DNA of 64,000 nucleotides, taken from assembly GCF_014650575.1 (NCBI RefSeq), contig NZ_BMVF01000008.1:62001-126000 (forward strand), read 5' to 3'. Shown here piece by piece: positions 34,497-42,901 of the stretch. The translations under genes and the position numbers were made by a program. Under the pieces are notes generated by a model. That model made no database searches, was not told the origin of the DNA, and was given only the letters and a program-made list of their open reading frames with translations. The stretch comes from Streptomyces naganishii JCM 4654 (GTDB taxonomy: Bacteria > Actinomycetota > Actinomycetes > Streptomycetales > Streptomycetaceae). Position 1 is the stretch's first letter. Each line of letters opens with the position of its first letter.

Positions 34497-35836
34497 GAGC
34501 CGTGCTGCCCCGGTGGGCCGGGACGCTCGCGGCCAAGGCCGCCGCCTTCATCACGGTCATGTGCTGTGCGCTGGCCGCGCTGCTCGGCGTCCTCGTGCAC
34601 GTCTCGGTGACCGACCAGACCGTGGGCCAGGCGCGCGCCCTGGCGCTGGCCCGGCTCAAGGACGCGACCAGCGCCTTCGAGTCCGGGGACACCATGCTGC
34701 CGGGCGCCGGGGTAGACCCGCCGGGGCTGCCGGGATCGCTGCGGCACCTGGCGGCGCGGGGGCAGCGCGGCACGGTGGTCGACCAGCACAACGGGCGGCC
34801 CACCATGTGGGCGGCCGGCCCCGCCGACCACGGGCGGGCGCTGGCCGTGGAGGTGGACTACTCGCAGCAGGCCCGCACCATCGCGGCCCTGGACCAGTCG
34901 ATCCTGTGGTCCTCGGGACTGGCGATCGGCGTGACGCTGCTGATCGGCGCGTTCGCCGTGACCCGGGTGACGCGGCGGCTGCACGCCACCGCCCAGGTGG
35001 CCCGCCGGATCAGCACCGGTGACCTGGACGCGCGCGTGCACGACCCGCTGACCCGGGACCCCTCGCGCCCGCAGGACGAGGTGGCCGCGGTCGCCGCCGC
35101 GCTGGACTCGATGGCGGCCTCGCTCCAGGGCAAGCTGCTGGCCGAGCAGCGGTTCACCGCGGACGTCGCGCACGAGCTGCGCACCCCGCTGACGGGACTG
35201 CACGCGGCGGCCGAACTGCTCCCGCCGGGCCGGCCCACGGAGCTGGTGCGCGACCGGGTGGCCGCGCTGCGCACCCTCACCGAGGACCTGCTGGAGATCT
35301 CCCGGCTGGACAGCGGGCGGGAGCGGCCCGCGCTGGACGCCGAGCACCTGAGCACGGTGGCCGAGCGCGCGGTGCGGGCGGCGGGCGCCGCGGCCGGGAC
35401 CGGCGCGGAGGTCAGGATCGTAGGGGACGTGTACGTCGAGACCGACCGGCGGCGGCTGGAGCGGGTGCTGGGCAATCTGGTGGCCAACGCGCACCGGCAC
35501 GGGCGGCCGCCGGTGGTGCTGACGGTGGACGGCCCGGTCGTCACCGTGCGGGACCACGGCGACGGCTACCCGGACTACCTCGTGGCGCACGGCCCGCAGC
35601 GCTTCCGCACCGAGGGCGGGGCCACCGGTCACGGGCTCGGGCTGACGATCGCGCTGGGCCAGGCCGAGGTGCTCGGCGCCCGGCTGGAGTTCGCCAACGC
35701 TCCGGACGGCGGGGCGGTGGCGACCCTGACGCTGCCTCAGAGCCCGCCGGAACCGGAGGACGGGCCCGGGCAGGCGGGCGGTCCGGGCGTACGGGCGGCC
35801 ACCGGCGGCGGCCCGGGCGACGGCGCCACCCGGTGA
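34493..35836 (+). CDS. membrane sensor histidine kinase, no adjacent response regulator
   Basis: A 447-residue sensor kinase. Two membrane helices (AAFITVMCCALAALLGVLVHV near residue 20; SSGLAIGVTLLIGAFAV near 145) flank a short extracytoplasmic domain of about 100 residues. HAMP follows, then the H box FTADVAHELRTPLTGLHAA near residue 225, N box LGNLVANAHRHG, G1 VRDHGDGYP and G2 GHGLGLTIA. It is translationally coupled to the lipoprotein gene, which may sense the envelope and regulate it. No response regulator gene lies nearby, so its partner is encoded elsewhere. Confidence 0.85.
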   Translation: MRAVLPRWAGTLAAKAAAFITVMCCALAALLGVLVHVSVTDQTVGQARALALARLKDATSAFESGDTMLPGAGVDPPGLPGSLRHLAARGQRGTVVDQHNGRPTMWAAGPADHGRALAVEVDYSQQARTIAALDQSILWSSGLAIGVTLLIGAFAVTRVTRRLHATAQVARRISTGDLDARVHDPLTRDPSRPQDEVAAVAAALDSMAASLQGKLLAEQRFTADVAHELRTPLTGLHAAAELLPPGRPTELVRDRVAALRTLTEDLLEISRLDSGRERPALDAEHLSTVAERAVRAAGAAAGTGAEVRIVGDVYVETDRRRLERVLGNLVANAHRHGRPPVVLTVDGPVVTVRDHGDGYPDYLVAHGPQRFRTEGGATGHGLGLTIALGQAEVLGARLEFANAPDGGAVATLTLPQSPPEPEDGPGQAGGPGVRAATGGGPGDGATR

Positions 35837-35993
35837 CAGCCGCCCGCCCGGCCCGGCACGCAGGTGACGGTGGCTCAGGTGGCGCAGTGTGACGGGCGGC
35901 CGGGGTGCGACGCTCCTAATGTGGCGATTAGTCAGATCTGCCCGTGACCGTACGGCCGGCGGGCTTCGCCACCTCAGGTGGAGGTACCACCCC

Positions 35994-36533
35994 ATGTCCC
36001 TGCACTCCCCCCTCACCCGGCTGGCCGTGGCGGCCGCCGCCGGCGCCCTGCTGACCGCCGCGGCCGTCGTGCCGGCCGTCGCCGACGACGGCCGCGGCGC
36101 CGCCCCGGACCCCGCCCCAGGCCACGCGGCCCCGGCCACCCCGGCCCCGGCCCCGGCGCCGGGCGGCACCGGCACCACCGCGGGCAAGAGCACCACCCCC
36201 GGCAAGACCGACGCCACCGGCAAGACCCACGCCGCCGGCACCACCGCGAGCGAGAGCACCGGCAAGACTGCCGTCCCCGCCGGCCAGGACGACCCCCGCT
36301 TCTACCGCGGCCGGGTCGTCGCGCGCGGCGGGCTCGCCCTGCACACCCGGCCGGACCGGGGCAGCCGGGTGCTCCGGATCGCACGGCCGGGCGAGATCGT
36401 GTGGATCTACTGCAAGACGCTGGGCGGGAACGTCCTCGGCAATCGCGTCTGGTACCTGCTGGCGGACGGCACCTGGACGTGGGGGTCGGCCCGCTTCATC
36501 CGGAACATCGGGCCCACGCCACGCTGGTGCTGA
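35994..36533 (+). CDS. secreted SH3-like domain protein
   Basis: A 179-residue exported protein. The signal peptide (LAVAAAAGALLTAAAVVPAVA) is followed by about 70 residues of Ala/Pro/Thr/Gly/Lys-rich low-complexity sequence with repeated TxGKT patterns. The C-terminal 75 residues resemble a bacterial SH3 domain (VVARGGLALHTRPDRGSRVLR, IVWIYCKTLGGNVLGNRVWYLLADGTWTW), which binds peptidoglycan. A GGAGG site lies ten bases before the ATG. Its place just before a SEDS/PBP pair suggests a cell-wall role. Confidence 0.78.
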   Translation: MSLHSPLTRLAVAAAAGALLTAAAVVPAVADDGRGAAPDPAPGHAAPATPAPAPAPGGTGTTAGKSTTPGKTDATGKTHAAGTTASESTGKTAVPAGQDDPRFYRGRVVARGGLALHTRPDRGSRVLRIARPGEIVWIYCKTLGGNVLGNRVWYLLADGTWTWGSARFIRNIGPTPRWC

Positions 36534-36576
36534 CGTCCGAAGCGGACGCACCACCTGATTTGGGTAAGTTCCGGAC

Positions 36577-37938
36577 ATGACCAAGACCGGCACCACCGTG
36601 ACAGCGGCGGCCCCGCCCGCGCCCGCCGCCCGCCTCCCCAGGCGCCGCGGCGTCGAACTCGCCCTCATCGTCCTCGCGGTCCTGCTGTCGGTGTACGGCT
36701 ACTGCGCCGTCGGCCTGGCGAGGTACGGCACCGTCCCGCCCGGCGCCGCCGGTTACGGCGCCGGGCTCGGCGTGCTCGCCCTGCTCGCGCACGGCGCGGT
36801 GCGGCTGCGGGCGCCGTACGCCGACCCGCTGCTGCTGCCCATCGCGGTGCTGCTCAACGGGCTGGGGCTGGTGCTGATCTACCGGCTCGACCTGGAGACG
36901 CCGGGCGCGCGGGCCGCGCCGGTGCAGCTGGTGTGGTCCACCCTGGGCGTGGCGCTGTTCATCCTGGTGGTGCTGGTGCTGCGCGACCACCGCTGGCTCC
37001 AGCGCTACTCCTACGTCTGTGTCGTCGCCGCGCTGGCGCTGCTCACCCTGCCGATCCTGTTCCCGCCGGTGAACGGCGCCCGCATCTGGATCCGGCTCGG
37101 CGGGTTCTCCTTCCAGCCGGGCGAGTTCGCGAAGGTGCTGCTCGCGGTGTTCTTCGCGGCGTACCTGGCCGCGGGCCGCAGCGCGCTGGCGTACACCGGC
37201 CGCCGGGTGTGGTGCCTCCAGCTGCCCACCGGGCGGGTGCTGGGTCCGGTGGTGGCGATCTGGCTGCTGAGCGTGGGCGTGCTGGTGCTGGAGCGCGACC
37301 TCGGGACCTCGCTGCTGTTCTTCGGCCTGTTCGTCGTGCTGCTGTACGTGGCGACCGGGCGCACCGGCTGGATCGCGGTGGGACTGCTGCTCGCGGCGGC
37401 GGGCGCGGTGGCCGTGGGCTGGCTGGAGCCGCACGTGCACAGCCGGGTGGAGGAGTGGCTGCACCCGTTCGCGTCGATCGAGGAGGGGCGGGGCCCGGGC
37501 CAGGTGGCGCAGTCGCTGTTCTCGTTCGCGGCGGGCGGGGTGCTGGGCACGGGACTGGGCCTCGGGCACTCCATCCTCGTCGGCTTCGCCGTCAAGTCGG
37601 ACTTCATCCTGGCCACGGCCGGTGAGGAGCTGGGGCTGGCCGGGCTGTCGGCGGTCTTCCTGCTCTACGCCCTGCTGGTCGAGCGCGGCTACCGGGCGGG
37701 CCTGGCGCTGCGCGACCCCTTCGGGCGGCTGCTCGCGGTGGGCCTGGCCTCGATCGTGGCCCTGCAGGTGTTCGTGATCGCGGGCGGGGTGACCGGGCTG
37801 ATCCCGCTGACCGGCATGGCGATGCCGTTCCTCGCCCAGGGCGGCTCCTCCGTCGTGACCAACTGGGCGATCGTGGCGCTGCTGATCCGGGTGAGCCATG
37901 TGGCGCGCCGGCAGTACGACGGGAAGGTGGCGCCGTGA
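36577..37938 (+). CDS. ftsW: FtsW/RodA/SpoVE (SEDS) peptidoglycan glycosyltransferase
   Basis: A 453-residue membrane enzyme of the SEDS family that polymerises lipid II. About ten to twelve hydrophobic helices are visible. Family signatures include NGARIWIRLGGFSFQPGEFAKVLL and the C-terminal FLLYALLVERGYR and FVIAGGVTGLIPLTGMAMPFLAQGGSS. The gene overlaps the downstream class B penicillin-binding protein (ATGA-type), the usual SEDS-bPBP partnership. Streptomyces encodes several such pairs; this one, apart from the dcw cluster, probably serves sporulation or spore-wall synthesis rather than vegetative division (inference). The start ATG has only a weak ribosome site. Confidence 0.9.
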   Translation: MTKTGTTVTAAAPPAPAARLPRRRGVELALIVLAVLLSVYGYCAVGLARYGTVPPGAAGYGAGLGVLALLAHGAVRLRAPYADPLLLPIAVLLNGLGLVLIYRLDLETPGARAAPVQLVWSTLGVALFILVVLVLRDHRWLQRYSYVCVVAALALLTLPILFPPVNGARIWIRLGGFSFQPGEFAKVLLAVFFAAYLAAGRSALAYTGRRVWCLQLPTGRVLGPVVAIWLLSVGVLVLERDLGTSLLFFGLFVVLLYVATGRTGWIAVGLLLAAAGAVAVGWLEPHVHSRVEEWLHPFASIEEGRGPGQVAQSLFSFAAGGVLGTGLGLGHSILVGFAVKSDFILATAGEELGLAGLSAVFLLYALLVERGYRAGLALRDPFGRLLAVGLASIVALQVFVIAGGVTGLIPLTGMAMPFLAQGGSSVVTNWAIVALLIRVSHVARRQYDGKVAP

Positions 37939-39404
37939 GCAGGTACATCCGGCACGCGGCCGCGTTCTGCGTCCTGCTGCTGGGCGCGCTGCTGGTCAAC
38001 ACCGCCTGGTTGCAGGTGCTCCAGGGTCCCTCCTACGGCGGCAACCCGGCCAACCGGCGTCCCACGATCGCGCGTTACGAGCAGCCGCGCGGCCAGATCC
38101 TGGTGGGCGGGCGGGCGGTGACCGGCTCCAGGGACACCGGTGAGCAGCTGCGCTACGAACGGACGTACACGGACGGGCCGTTGTACGCGCCGGTCACCGG
38201 CTTCGTCTCGCAGCGGTACGGGACGACGTTCCTGGAGCACGCCGAGGACCGGGTGCTCGCGGGCACCGATCCGATGCTGGCGGGCTTCCCGCTGTGGAAC
38301 GACTTCACGCGGGCGCGCAATCCGGGCGGCAACGTGGTGACGACCCTCGACCCGGCCGCGCAGCGGGCCGCGTTTCAGGGTCTGGGCACGCGCAAGGGGG
38401 CGGTCGTGGCGATCGAGCCGACGACGGGCCGCATCCTGGCGATGGCGTCCACGCCGTCCTACGACCCGGGCGAACTGTCCGGCAACGGCCCCGCGGTGGC
38501 GGCGGCCTGGGCGCGGCTGAACGACGACCCGGAGAAGCCGATGCTGAACCGGGCGGTGCGGCAGACCTATCCGCCCGGTTCGACGTTCAAGGTGGTCACC
38601 GCGGCGGCGGCGCTGGACGCGGGCCTGGTCACGGACCTGGACGCGCCGACCGACTCGCCGGACCCCTACCGGCTGCCGGGGACGAGGACGAGCCTGGCGA
38701 ACGAGGCCGAGGGGTGCGAGAACGCCTCGCTGCGGTACGCCTTCGAGTGGTCGTGCAACACGGTGTTCGCCAAGCTCGCCGTGGACGTGGGCGTGGACCG
38801 CATGCGGGAGGCGGCGCGCGGCTTCGGGTTCAACGACGAGGGGCTGCGGATCCCCTTCTCGGTCGCGCCGAGCACGTTCGACACGCATGTGGACCGGGCG
38901 CAGCTGGCGCTGTCCTCCATCGGGCAGTACAACACGCGGGCGACCCCGCTGCAGATGGCGATGGTGGCGGCGGCGGTCGCGAACGACGGGCAGGTGCGGG
39001 CGCCGTACCTGGTGGAGCGCACCACGCGCCGCGGCGGGGGCCTGGTGTCGGCGGCGGGCTCGCGGCCGCCGCGGCAGGTGATGCGCCCGCAGACGGCGGT
39101 GCGGCTGCGGGAGCTGATGTGCGACGTGGTCGCCGACGGCACCGGCCACAACGCCGCGATCCCGGGCGCCACGGTGGGCGGCAAGACCGGCACCGCCCAG
39201 CACGGGGTCGGCAACTCCGGTACGCCGTACGCCTGGTTCGTCTCGTGGGCGCAGGGCCGGGACGACATGGACGCGCGGGTCGCGGTCGCGGTGGTGGTGG
39301 AGGACGCCTCGGCACGGCGCGGCGACATCAGCGGCGGCGGTACGGCCGCGCCGATCGCCAAGGCGGTGATGCAGGCGGTGCTGCGCTCCCGGCCGGCGGG
39401 GTGA
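37935..39404 (+). CDS. pbpA: class B penicillin-binding protein (transpeptidase), PbpA-like
   Basis: A 489-residue transpeptidase that cross-links glycan made by its SEDS partner. One N-terminal membrane helix (AAAFCVLLLGALLVNTAWLQV) anchors it. The active-site motifs are intact: S-x-x-K as PPGSTFKVVTAAAALD near residue 216, S-x-N as EWSCNTVFAKLA near 273, and K-T-G as VGGKTGTAQHG near 417. Length and order fit the actinobacterial PbpA group (PBP2/PBP3 relatives with a short dimerisation domain). GTG start overlapping the stop of the upstream gene. Confidence 0.92.
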   Translation: MSRYIRHAAAFCVLLLGALLVNTAWLQVLQGPSYGGNPANRRPTIARYEQPRGQILVGGRAVTGSRDTGEQLRYERTYTDGPLYAPVTGFVSQRYGTTFLEHAEDRVLAGTDPMLAGFPLWNDFTRARNPGGNVVTTLDPAAQRAAFQGLGTRKGAVVAIEPTTGRILAMASTPSYDPGELSGNGPAVAAAWARLNDDPEKPMLNRAVRQTYPPGSTFKVVTAAAALDAGLVTDLDAPTDSPDPYRLPGTRTSLANEAEGCENASLRYAFEWSCNTVFAKLAVDVGVDRMREAARGFGFNDEGLRIPFSVAPSTFDTHVDRAQLALSSIGQYNTRATPLQMAMVAAAVANDGQVRAPYLVERTTRRGGGLVSAAGSRPPRQVMRPQTAVRLRELMCDVVADGTGHNAAIPGATVGGKTGTAQHGVGNSGTPYAWFVSWAQGRDDMDARVAVAVVVEDASARRGDISGGGTAAPIAKAVMQAVLRSRPAG

Positions 39405-39422
39405 GGGCGGCGCCGGTGGGCG

Positions 39423-40535
39423 TCAACCGGCCACGTTCTGGCCCTCCTTGATCGCCTCCTCGACCTCCGCCACGCGCTCCTGCTCCTCGGCCGCGAAGCG
39501 TTCCGCGTCCAGCTTCTCGGCGATCTCCTCGTCCTGGGCCATGAGGAGGTCGAGGTTGGAGTCGCCCATCTCGAAGACGCCCATGTCGACGTAGGCCTGC
39601 TGGAGCCGTTTGCCCCACAGGCCGATGTCCTTGACGCACGGGACGATGCGGCTGAAGAGCAGCCGGCGGAACAGCTGGAGGAATTCGGAGCGCTCGCTCA
39701 GCTCCTCGGCCTCGGCCCTGGGGATGCCGAAGTTCTCCAGGACCTCCACCCCGCGCAGCCGGTCGCGCATGAGGTAGCAGCCCTCGATGACGAACTCCTC
39801 GCGCTCGCGCAGTTCGGCGTCGGTGAGCTGCTTGTAGTAGTCGCGCAGCGCCATGCGGCCGAAGGCGACGTGCCGGGCCTCGTCCTGCATGACGTAGGCG
39901 AGGATCTGCTTGGGCAGGGGCTTGTCGGTGGTGTCGCGGATCATGCCGAAGGCGGCGAGCGCGAGCCCCTCGATGAGGACCTGCATGCCGAGGTAGGGCA
40001 TGTCCCAGCGGCTGTCGCGCAGGGTGTCGCCGAGGAGGGACTGGAGGTTGTCGTTGATCGGGTAGACCAGCTGGATCTTCTCGTGCAGGAAGCGGCCGTA
40101 GATCTCGGCGTGCCGGGCCTCGTCCATGGTCTGGGTGGCCGAGTAGAACTTGGCGTCGAGGTCGGGGACGGACTCCACGATCCGGGCGGCGCAGATCATG
40201 GCGCCCTGCTCGCCGTGGAGGAACTGGCTGAACTGCCAGGAGGCGAAGTGCTGGCGCAGCTCGCCCTTGTCGCGCTCGGTCATCCGGTCCCAGTGGCGCG
40301 TCCCGTAGAGGGTCATCGCCTCCTCGGGGGTGCCGAGCGGGTCGTACGGGTCGACTTCCAGGTCCCAGTCGATCCGCTTCTGCCCGTCCCACTGCTTGTC
40401 CTTGCCCTTCTGGTACAGGGCGAGCAGTCGGTCGCGTCCCTCGTCGTACTCCCAGCTGAAGCGCGCGGCGCCGGAGGCGGGGACCTGCCAGTGGGGGTCG
40501 CCGGGGTCGTTGGCGTACAGGTCGTAGGTCGGCAT
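39423..40535 (-). CDS. ferritin-like di-iron domain protein
   Basis: A 370-residue protein with a four-helix di-iron core. The metal ligands appear as two E-x2-H blocks, TMDEARHAEIYG near residue 137 and QDEARHVAFGRM near 221, plus Glu in HGEQGAMICAARI near 108 and LIEGLALAAFG near 188. Length and motif spacing resemble actinobacterial long ferritin-like proteins with R2-like helices. The C-terminus is a charged helix (EEIAEKLDAERFAAEEQE). It is divergent from another di-iron protein. It may be an oxygenase or an iron or oxidative-stress protein; substrate unknown. Confidence 0.82.
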   Translation of the reverse strand: MPTYDLYANDPGDPHWQVPASGAARFSWEYDEGRDRLLALYQKGKDKQWDGQKRIDWDLEVDPYDPLGTPEEAMTLYGTRHWDRMTERDKGELRQHFASWQFSQFLHGEQGAMICAARIVESVPDLDAKFYSATQTMDEARHAEIYGRFLHEKIQLVYPINDNLQSLLGDTLRDSRWDMPYLGMQVLIEGLALAAFGMIRDTTDKPLPKQILAYVMQDEARHVAFGRMALRDYYKQLTDAELREREEFVIEGCYLMRDRLRGVEVLENFGIPRAEAEELSERSEFLQLFRRLLFSRIVPCVKDIGLWGKRLQQAYVDMGVFEMGDSNLDLLMAQDEEIAEKLDAERFAAEEQERVAEVEEAIKEGQNVAG

Positions 40536-40686
40536 ACCGGCAGGCTCACACGTAGACGCCGAGTCAACAAGTCATGTGCAAGGGATTGACGAGCTTGCTG
40601 ACAGGCAGTCTCATAAGACTCGGAAGAACTGACCCGCGGGTAACCAGCGATCCCAGCCGCACCCCCGTACGACGAGGTGGACAGCC
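40536..40686. promoter_or_regulatory. divergent promoter region between two di-iron genes
   Basis: A TTGACG at 40586-40591 is a good -35 hexamer for the plus-strand AurF-like gene; the -10 is less clear (TCTCAT at 40609-40614 with a 17-base spacer). The region also serves the minus-strand ferritin-like gene. Confidence 0.35.
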
Positions 40687-41625
40687 ATGACGACCGTGAC
40701 GGAAGCCGACGCGCTCGCCGGACTGCGCGACGCACTCGGCCTGCTCAAGGACCGGGAGCAGGTGGCGGAGCGGCTGCTCGACTCTTCCGCCAAGCACTCC
40801 TTCGACCCGGACAAGGAGCTGGACTGGGACGCGCCCTTCGAGGAGGGCAAGTGGTTCTGGCCGCCGGAGCTGGTGTCGCTGTACGACACGCCGATGTGGA
40901 AGCGGATGAGCGAGGAGCAGCGGATCCTGCTCTCCCAGCACGAGGCGGCCGCGCTCGCCTCGCTCGGCATCTGGTTCGAGCTGATCCTCATGCAGCTGCT
41001 CGTGCGGCACATCTACGACAAGGCGGCGACGAGCGCGCACGTGCGGTACGCGCTGACCGAGATCGAGGACGAGTGCCGCCACTCGAAGATGTTCGCCCGC
41101 GTGATCCAGCGCGGCGGCACCCCCTGGTACCCGGTCAGCCGGGCGCACCAGAACCTCGGCCGGCTCTTCAAGACCATCTCCACCACGCCCGGCTCCTTCA
41201 CGGCGACGCTGCTGGGCGAGGAGGTCCTGGACTGGATGCAGCGTCTGACGTTCCCCGACGAGCGGGTGCAGACGCTGATCCGGGGCGTCACGCGCATCCA
41301 CGTGGTGGAGGAGGCGCGGCACGTGCGGTACGCCCGCGAGGAGCTGCGCCGGCAGATGATGACCGCGCCGAAGTGGTCGCAGGAGTTCACCCGGGTGACC
41401 TCCGGCGAGTTCGCCCGGGTGTTCTCGGTGGCCTTCGTCAACCCCGAGGTCTACACGAACGTCGGCCTGGACAGGCGCGAGGCCATGGCGCAGGTGAAGG
41501 CCAGCGGGCACCGGCGCGAGGTCATGCAGACGGGCGCCAGGCGGCTGACGGACTTCCTGGACGACATCGGCGTGCTGCGCGGAGTGGGCCGCCGCCTGTG
41601 GAAGTCCTCCGGGCTGCTGGCCTGA
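40687..41625 (+). CDS. AurF-type di-iron oxygenase
   Basis: A 312-residue member of the p-aminobenzoate N-oxygenase AurF family. The two di-iron blocks are EIEDECRHSKMFARV near residue 127 and HVVEEARHVRYAREEL near 214, with Glu in LLSQHEAAALASLG and LLGEEVLDW completing the site. WPPELVSLYDTPMWKRMS is the usual N-terminal family segment. AurF proper makes p-nitrobenzoate in aureothin synthesis, but many Streptomyces copies lie outside pathway clusters and have no known substrate. No biosynthetic genes surround it here. The downstream TetR gene, 177 bases away, may regulate it. Confidence 0.85.
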   Translation: MTTVTEADALAGLRDALGLLKDREQVAERLLDSSAKHSFDPDKELDWDAPFEEGKWFWPPELVSLYDTPMWKRMSEEQRILLSQHEAAALASLGIWFELILMQLLVRHIYDKAATSAHVRYALTEIEDECRHSKMFARVIQRGGTPWYPVSRAHQNLGRLFKTISTTPGSFTATLLGEEVLDWMQRLTFPDERVQTLIRGVTRIHVVEEARHVRYAREELRRQMMTAPKWSQEFTRVTSGEFARVFSVAFVNPEVYTNVGLDRREAMAQVKASGHRREVMQTGARRLTDFLDDIGVLRGVGRRLWKSSGLLA

Positions 41626-41639
41626 CCCCTGCCCGAAGC

Positions 41640-41675
41640 AGGCCGGCGGCTCCCCGCTGCCCGAGCCGCCGGCCT
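41640..41675 (+). terminator. hairpin terminator after the AurF-like gene
   Basis: A perfect 13-bp stem AGGCCGGCGGCTC/GAGCCGCCGGCCT with a ten-base loop begins 15 bases after the stop. Between it and the TetR gene, GGTGACGCTCGC-like short repeats occur. Confidence 0.7.
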
Positions 41676-41802
41676 TCGCCGCCCGGGCCGCGGGCGGGCG
41701 GCCTCGGGGGCGCTCGCGTGGATGACGCTCCCGGTGGGTGACGCTCGCGGTGGGTGGCGCTCGCGTGGGTGGCGCCGCCGGGAGGCGATTACGCTGCCGG
41801 GC

Positions 41803-42462
41803 ATGAGTGCTGCCGCGTCCACGCCCGCCTACCGCCGCCTCAGCGTCGAGGAGCGGCGGGCGCAGTTGCTCGACGCGGCGCTGTCGCTCTTCGCGCACCG
41901 CGCGCCCGAGGAGGTCTCGCTGGACGACGTGGCGGAGGCGGCCGGGGTCTCGCGGCCACTGGTGTACCGGTACTTCCCCGGCGGCAAGCAGCAGCTGTAC
42001 GAGGCCGCGCTGCGCTCCGCCGCCGAGGAGCTGCGGCACTGCTTCGACGAGCCGCACGTCGGACCCCTCCTCCCCCGCCTCGCCCGCGCCGTGGACCGCT
42101 ATCTGGCCTTCGTCGACGAGCACGACGCCGGGTTCTCCGCGCTGCTCCAGGGCGGCAGCGTCGTGGAGACCTCGCGCACGACCGCCATCGTGGACGGCGT
42201 GCGCCGGGCCGCCGCCGAGCACATCCTCAGCCACCTGGGCGTCAAGGACCCCGGGCCCCGGCTGCGGATGACCGTACGGGTGTGGATCACGGCCGTGGAG
42301 GCGGCCTCCCTCATCTGGCTCGACGAGGACAAGCAGCCGCCGGTGGCGGAGCTGCGGGACTGGCTGGTCGAGCAGTTCATGGCGGTGATGGCCGTGACCG
42401 CCGTCCGGGACCCGCAGACCGCCGCGCTCGTGGAGCGGGTGCTGTCCGCGCAGGATGGCTGA
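41803..42462 (+). CDS. TetR family transcriptional regulator
   Basis: A 219-residue TetR/AcrR repressor. The N-terminal HTH is complete: RRAQLLDAALSLFAHRAPEE, VSLDDVAEAAGVSRPLVYRYF, then GGKQQLYEAAL. The C-terminal ligand domain (AVDRYLAFVDEHDAGFSALLQ, VRVWITAVEAASLIWLDED) is typical of Streptomyces members. The start is the ATG at 41803; only a distant GGGAGG precedes it. The last codons overlap a small gene. Targets are unknown; the upstream AurF-like gene is the nearest candidate. Confidence 0.87.
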   Translation: MSAAASTPAYRRLSVEERRAQLLDAALSLFAHRAPEEVSLDDVAEAAGVSRPLVYRYFPGGKQQLYEAALRSAAEELRHCFDEPHVGPLLPRLARAVDRYLAFVDEHDAGFSALLQGGSVVETSRTTAIVDGVRRAAAEHILSHLGVKDPGPRLRMTVRVWITAVEAASLIWLDEDKQPPVAELRDWLVEQFMAVMAVTAVRDPQTAALVERVLSAQDG

Positions 42463-42799
42463 CACTGGTGCCGTGAAGAGCCAAGACACCCCCTTCGAGG
42501 GCGGCCCCATGGACGGCAGGGTGCTGCCCGTGCTGCTGGGACCCACCGGGCACCCGCCCAAGACGTACCGCATCCCCGTGCCGGACTCGGCCGGCGGCCC
42601 GCCGACCGTGCTGGTCTACCGCAGGGTGCCGCGCGGGCAGAGCAAGCGGCTCGGGGTGCCGCTGGGGTGGAAGTACGAGTTCGATCCGGAGGGCGCCAGG
42701 AGCGGGCGGCTCAGGTGGCCGTGGTCCAAGCCCGGGCCCCGGAGCGCGCCGGAGGCCCAGGAAGGGCCCGAGGGCAAGCCGGGTGACACCGGCGGGTGA
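42455..42799 (+). CDS. small conserved hypothetical protein
   Basis: A 114-residue protein overlapping the TetR gene by eight bases if the ATG at 42455 is used; a GTG at 42473 (MKSQDTPFEGG) is possible and would avoid overlap. It contains DGRVLPVLLGPTGHPPKTYRIPVPD and YRRVPRGQSKRLGVPLGWKYEFDPEG-like segments that look like a small beta-rich fold, and ends in a Gly/Pro/Glu-rich tail. Proteins like this occur next to TetR genes in many Streptomyces but have no assigned function. Confidence 0.6.
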   Translation: MADTGAVKSQDTPFEGGPMDGRVLPVLLGPTGHPPKTYRIPVPDSAGGPPTVLVYRRVPRGQSKRLGVPLGWKYEFDPEGARSGRLRWPWSKPGPRSAPEAQEGPEGKPGDTGG

Positions 42800-42901
42800 G
42801 CGCGTTGGGCCAGGCGGCCCACAACGGGCACACAAGTCGGTTCATACGTCCAATCCTCACGGTGTGGAGCGGAAGGGCCGCCCCGCACCGGAGGTGATGG
42901 C

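Noticed and set aside
33690..35836. A CseABC/sigma-E locus
   Set aside because: The lipoprotein and kinase resemble CseA and CseC in layout, but there is no sigma factor and no response regulator here.
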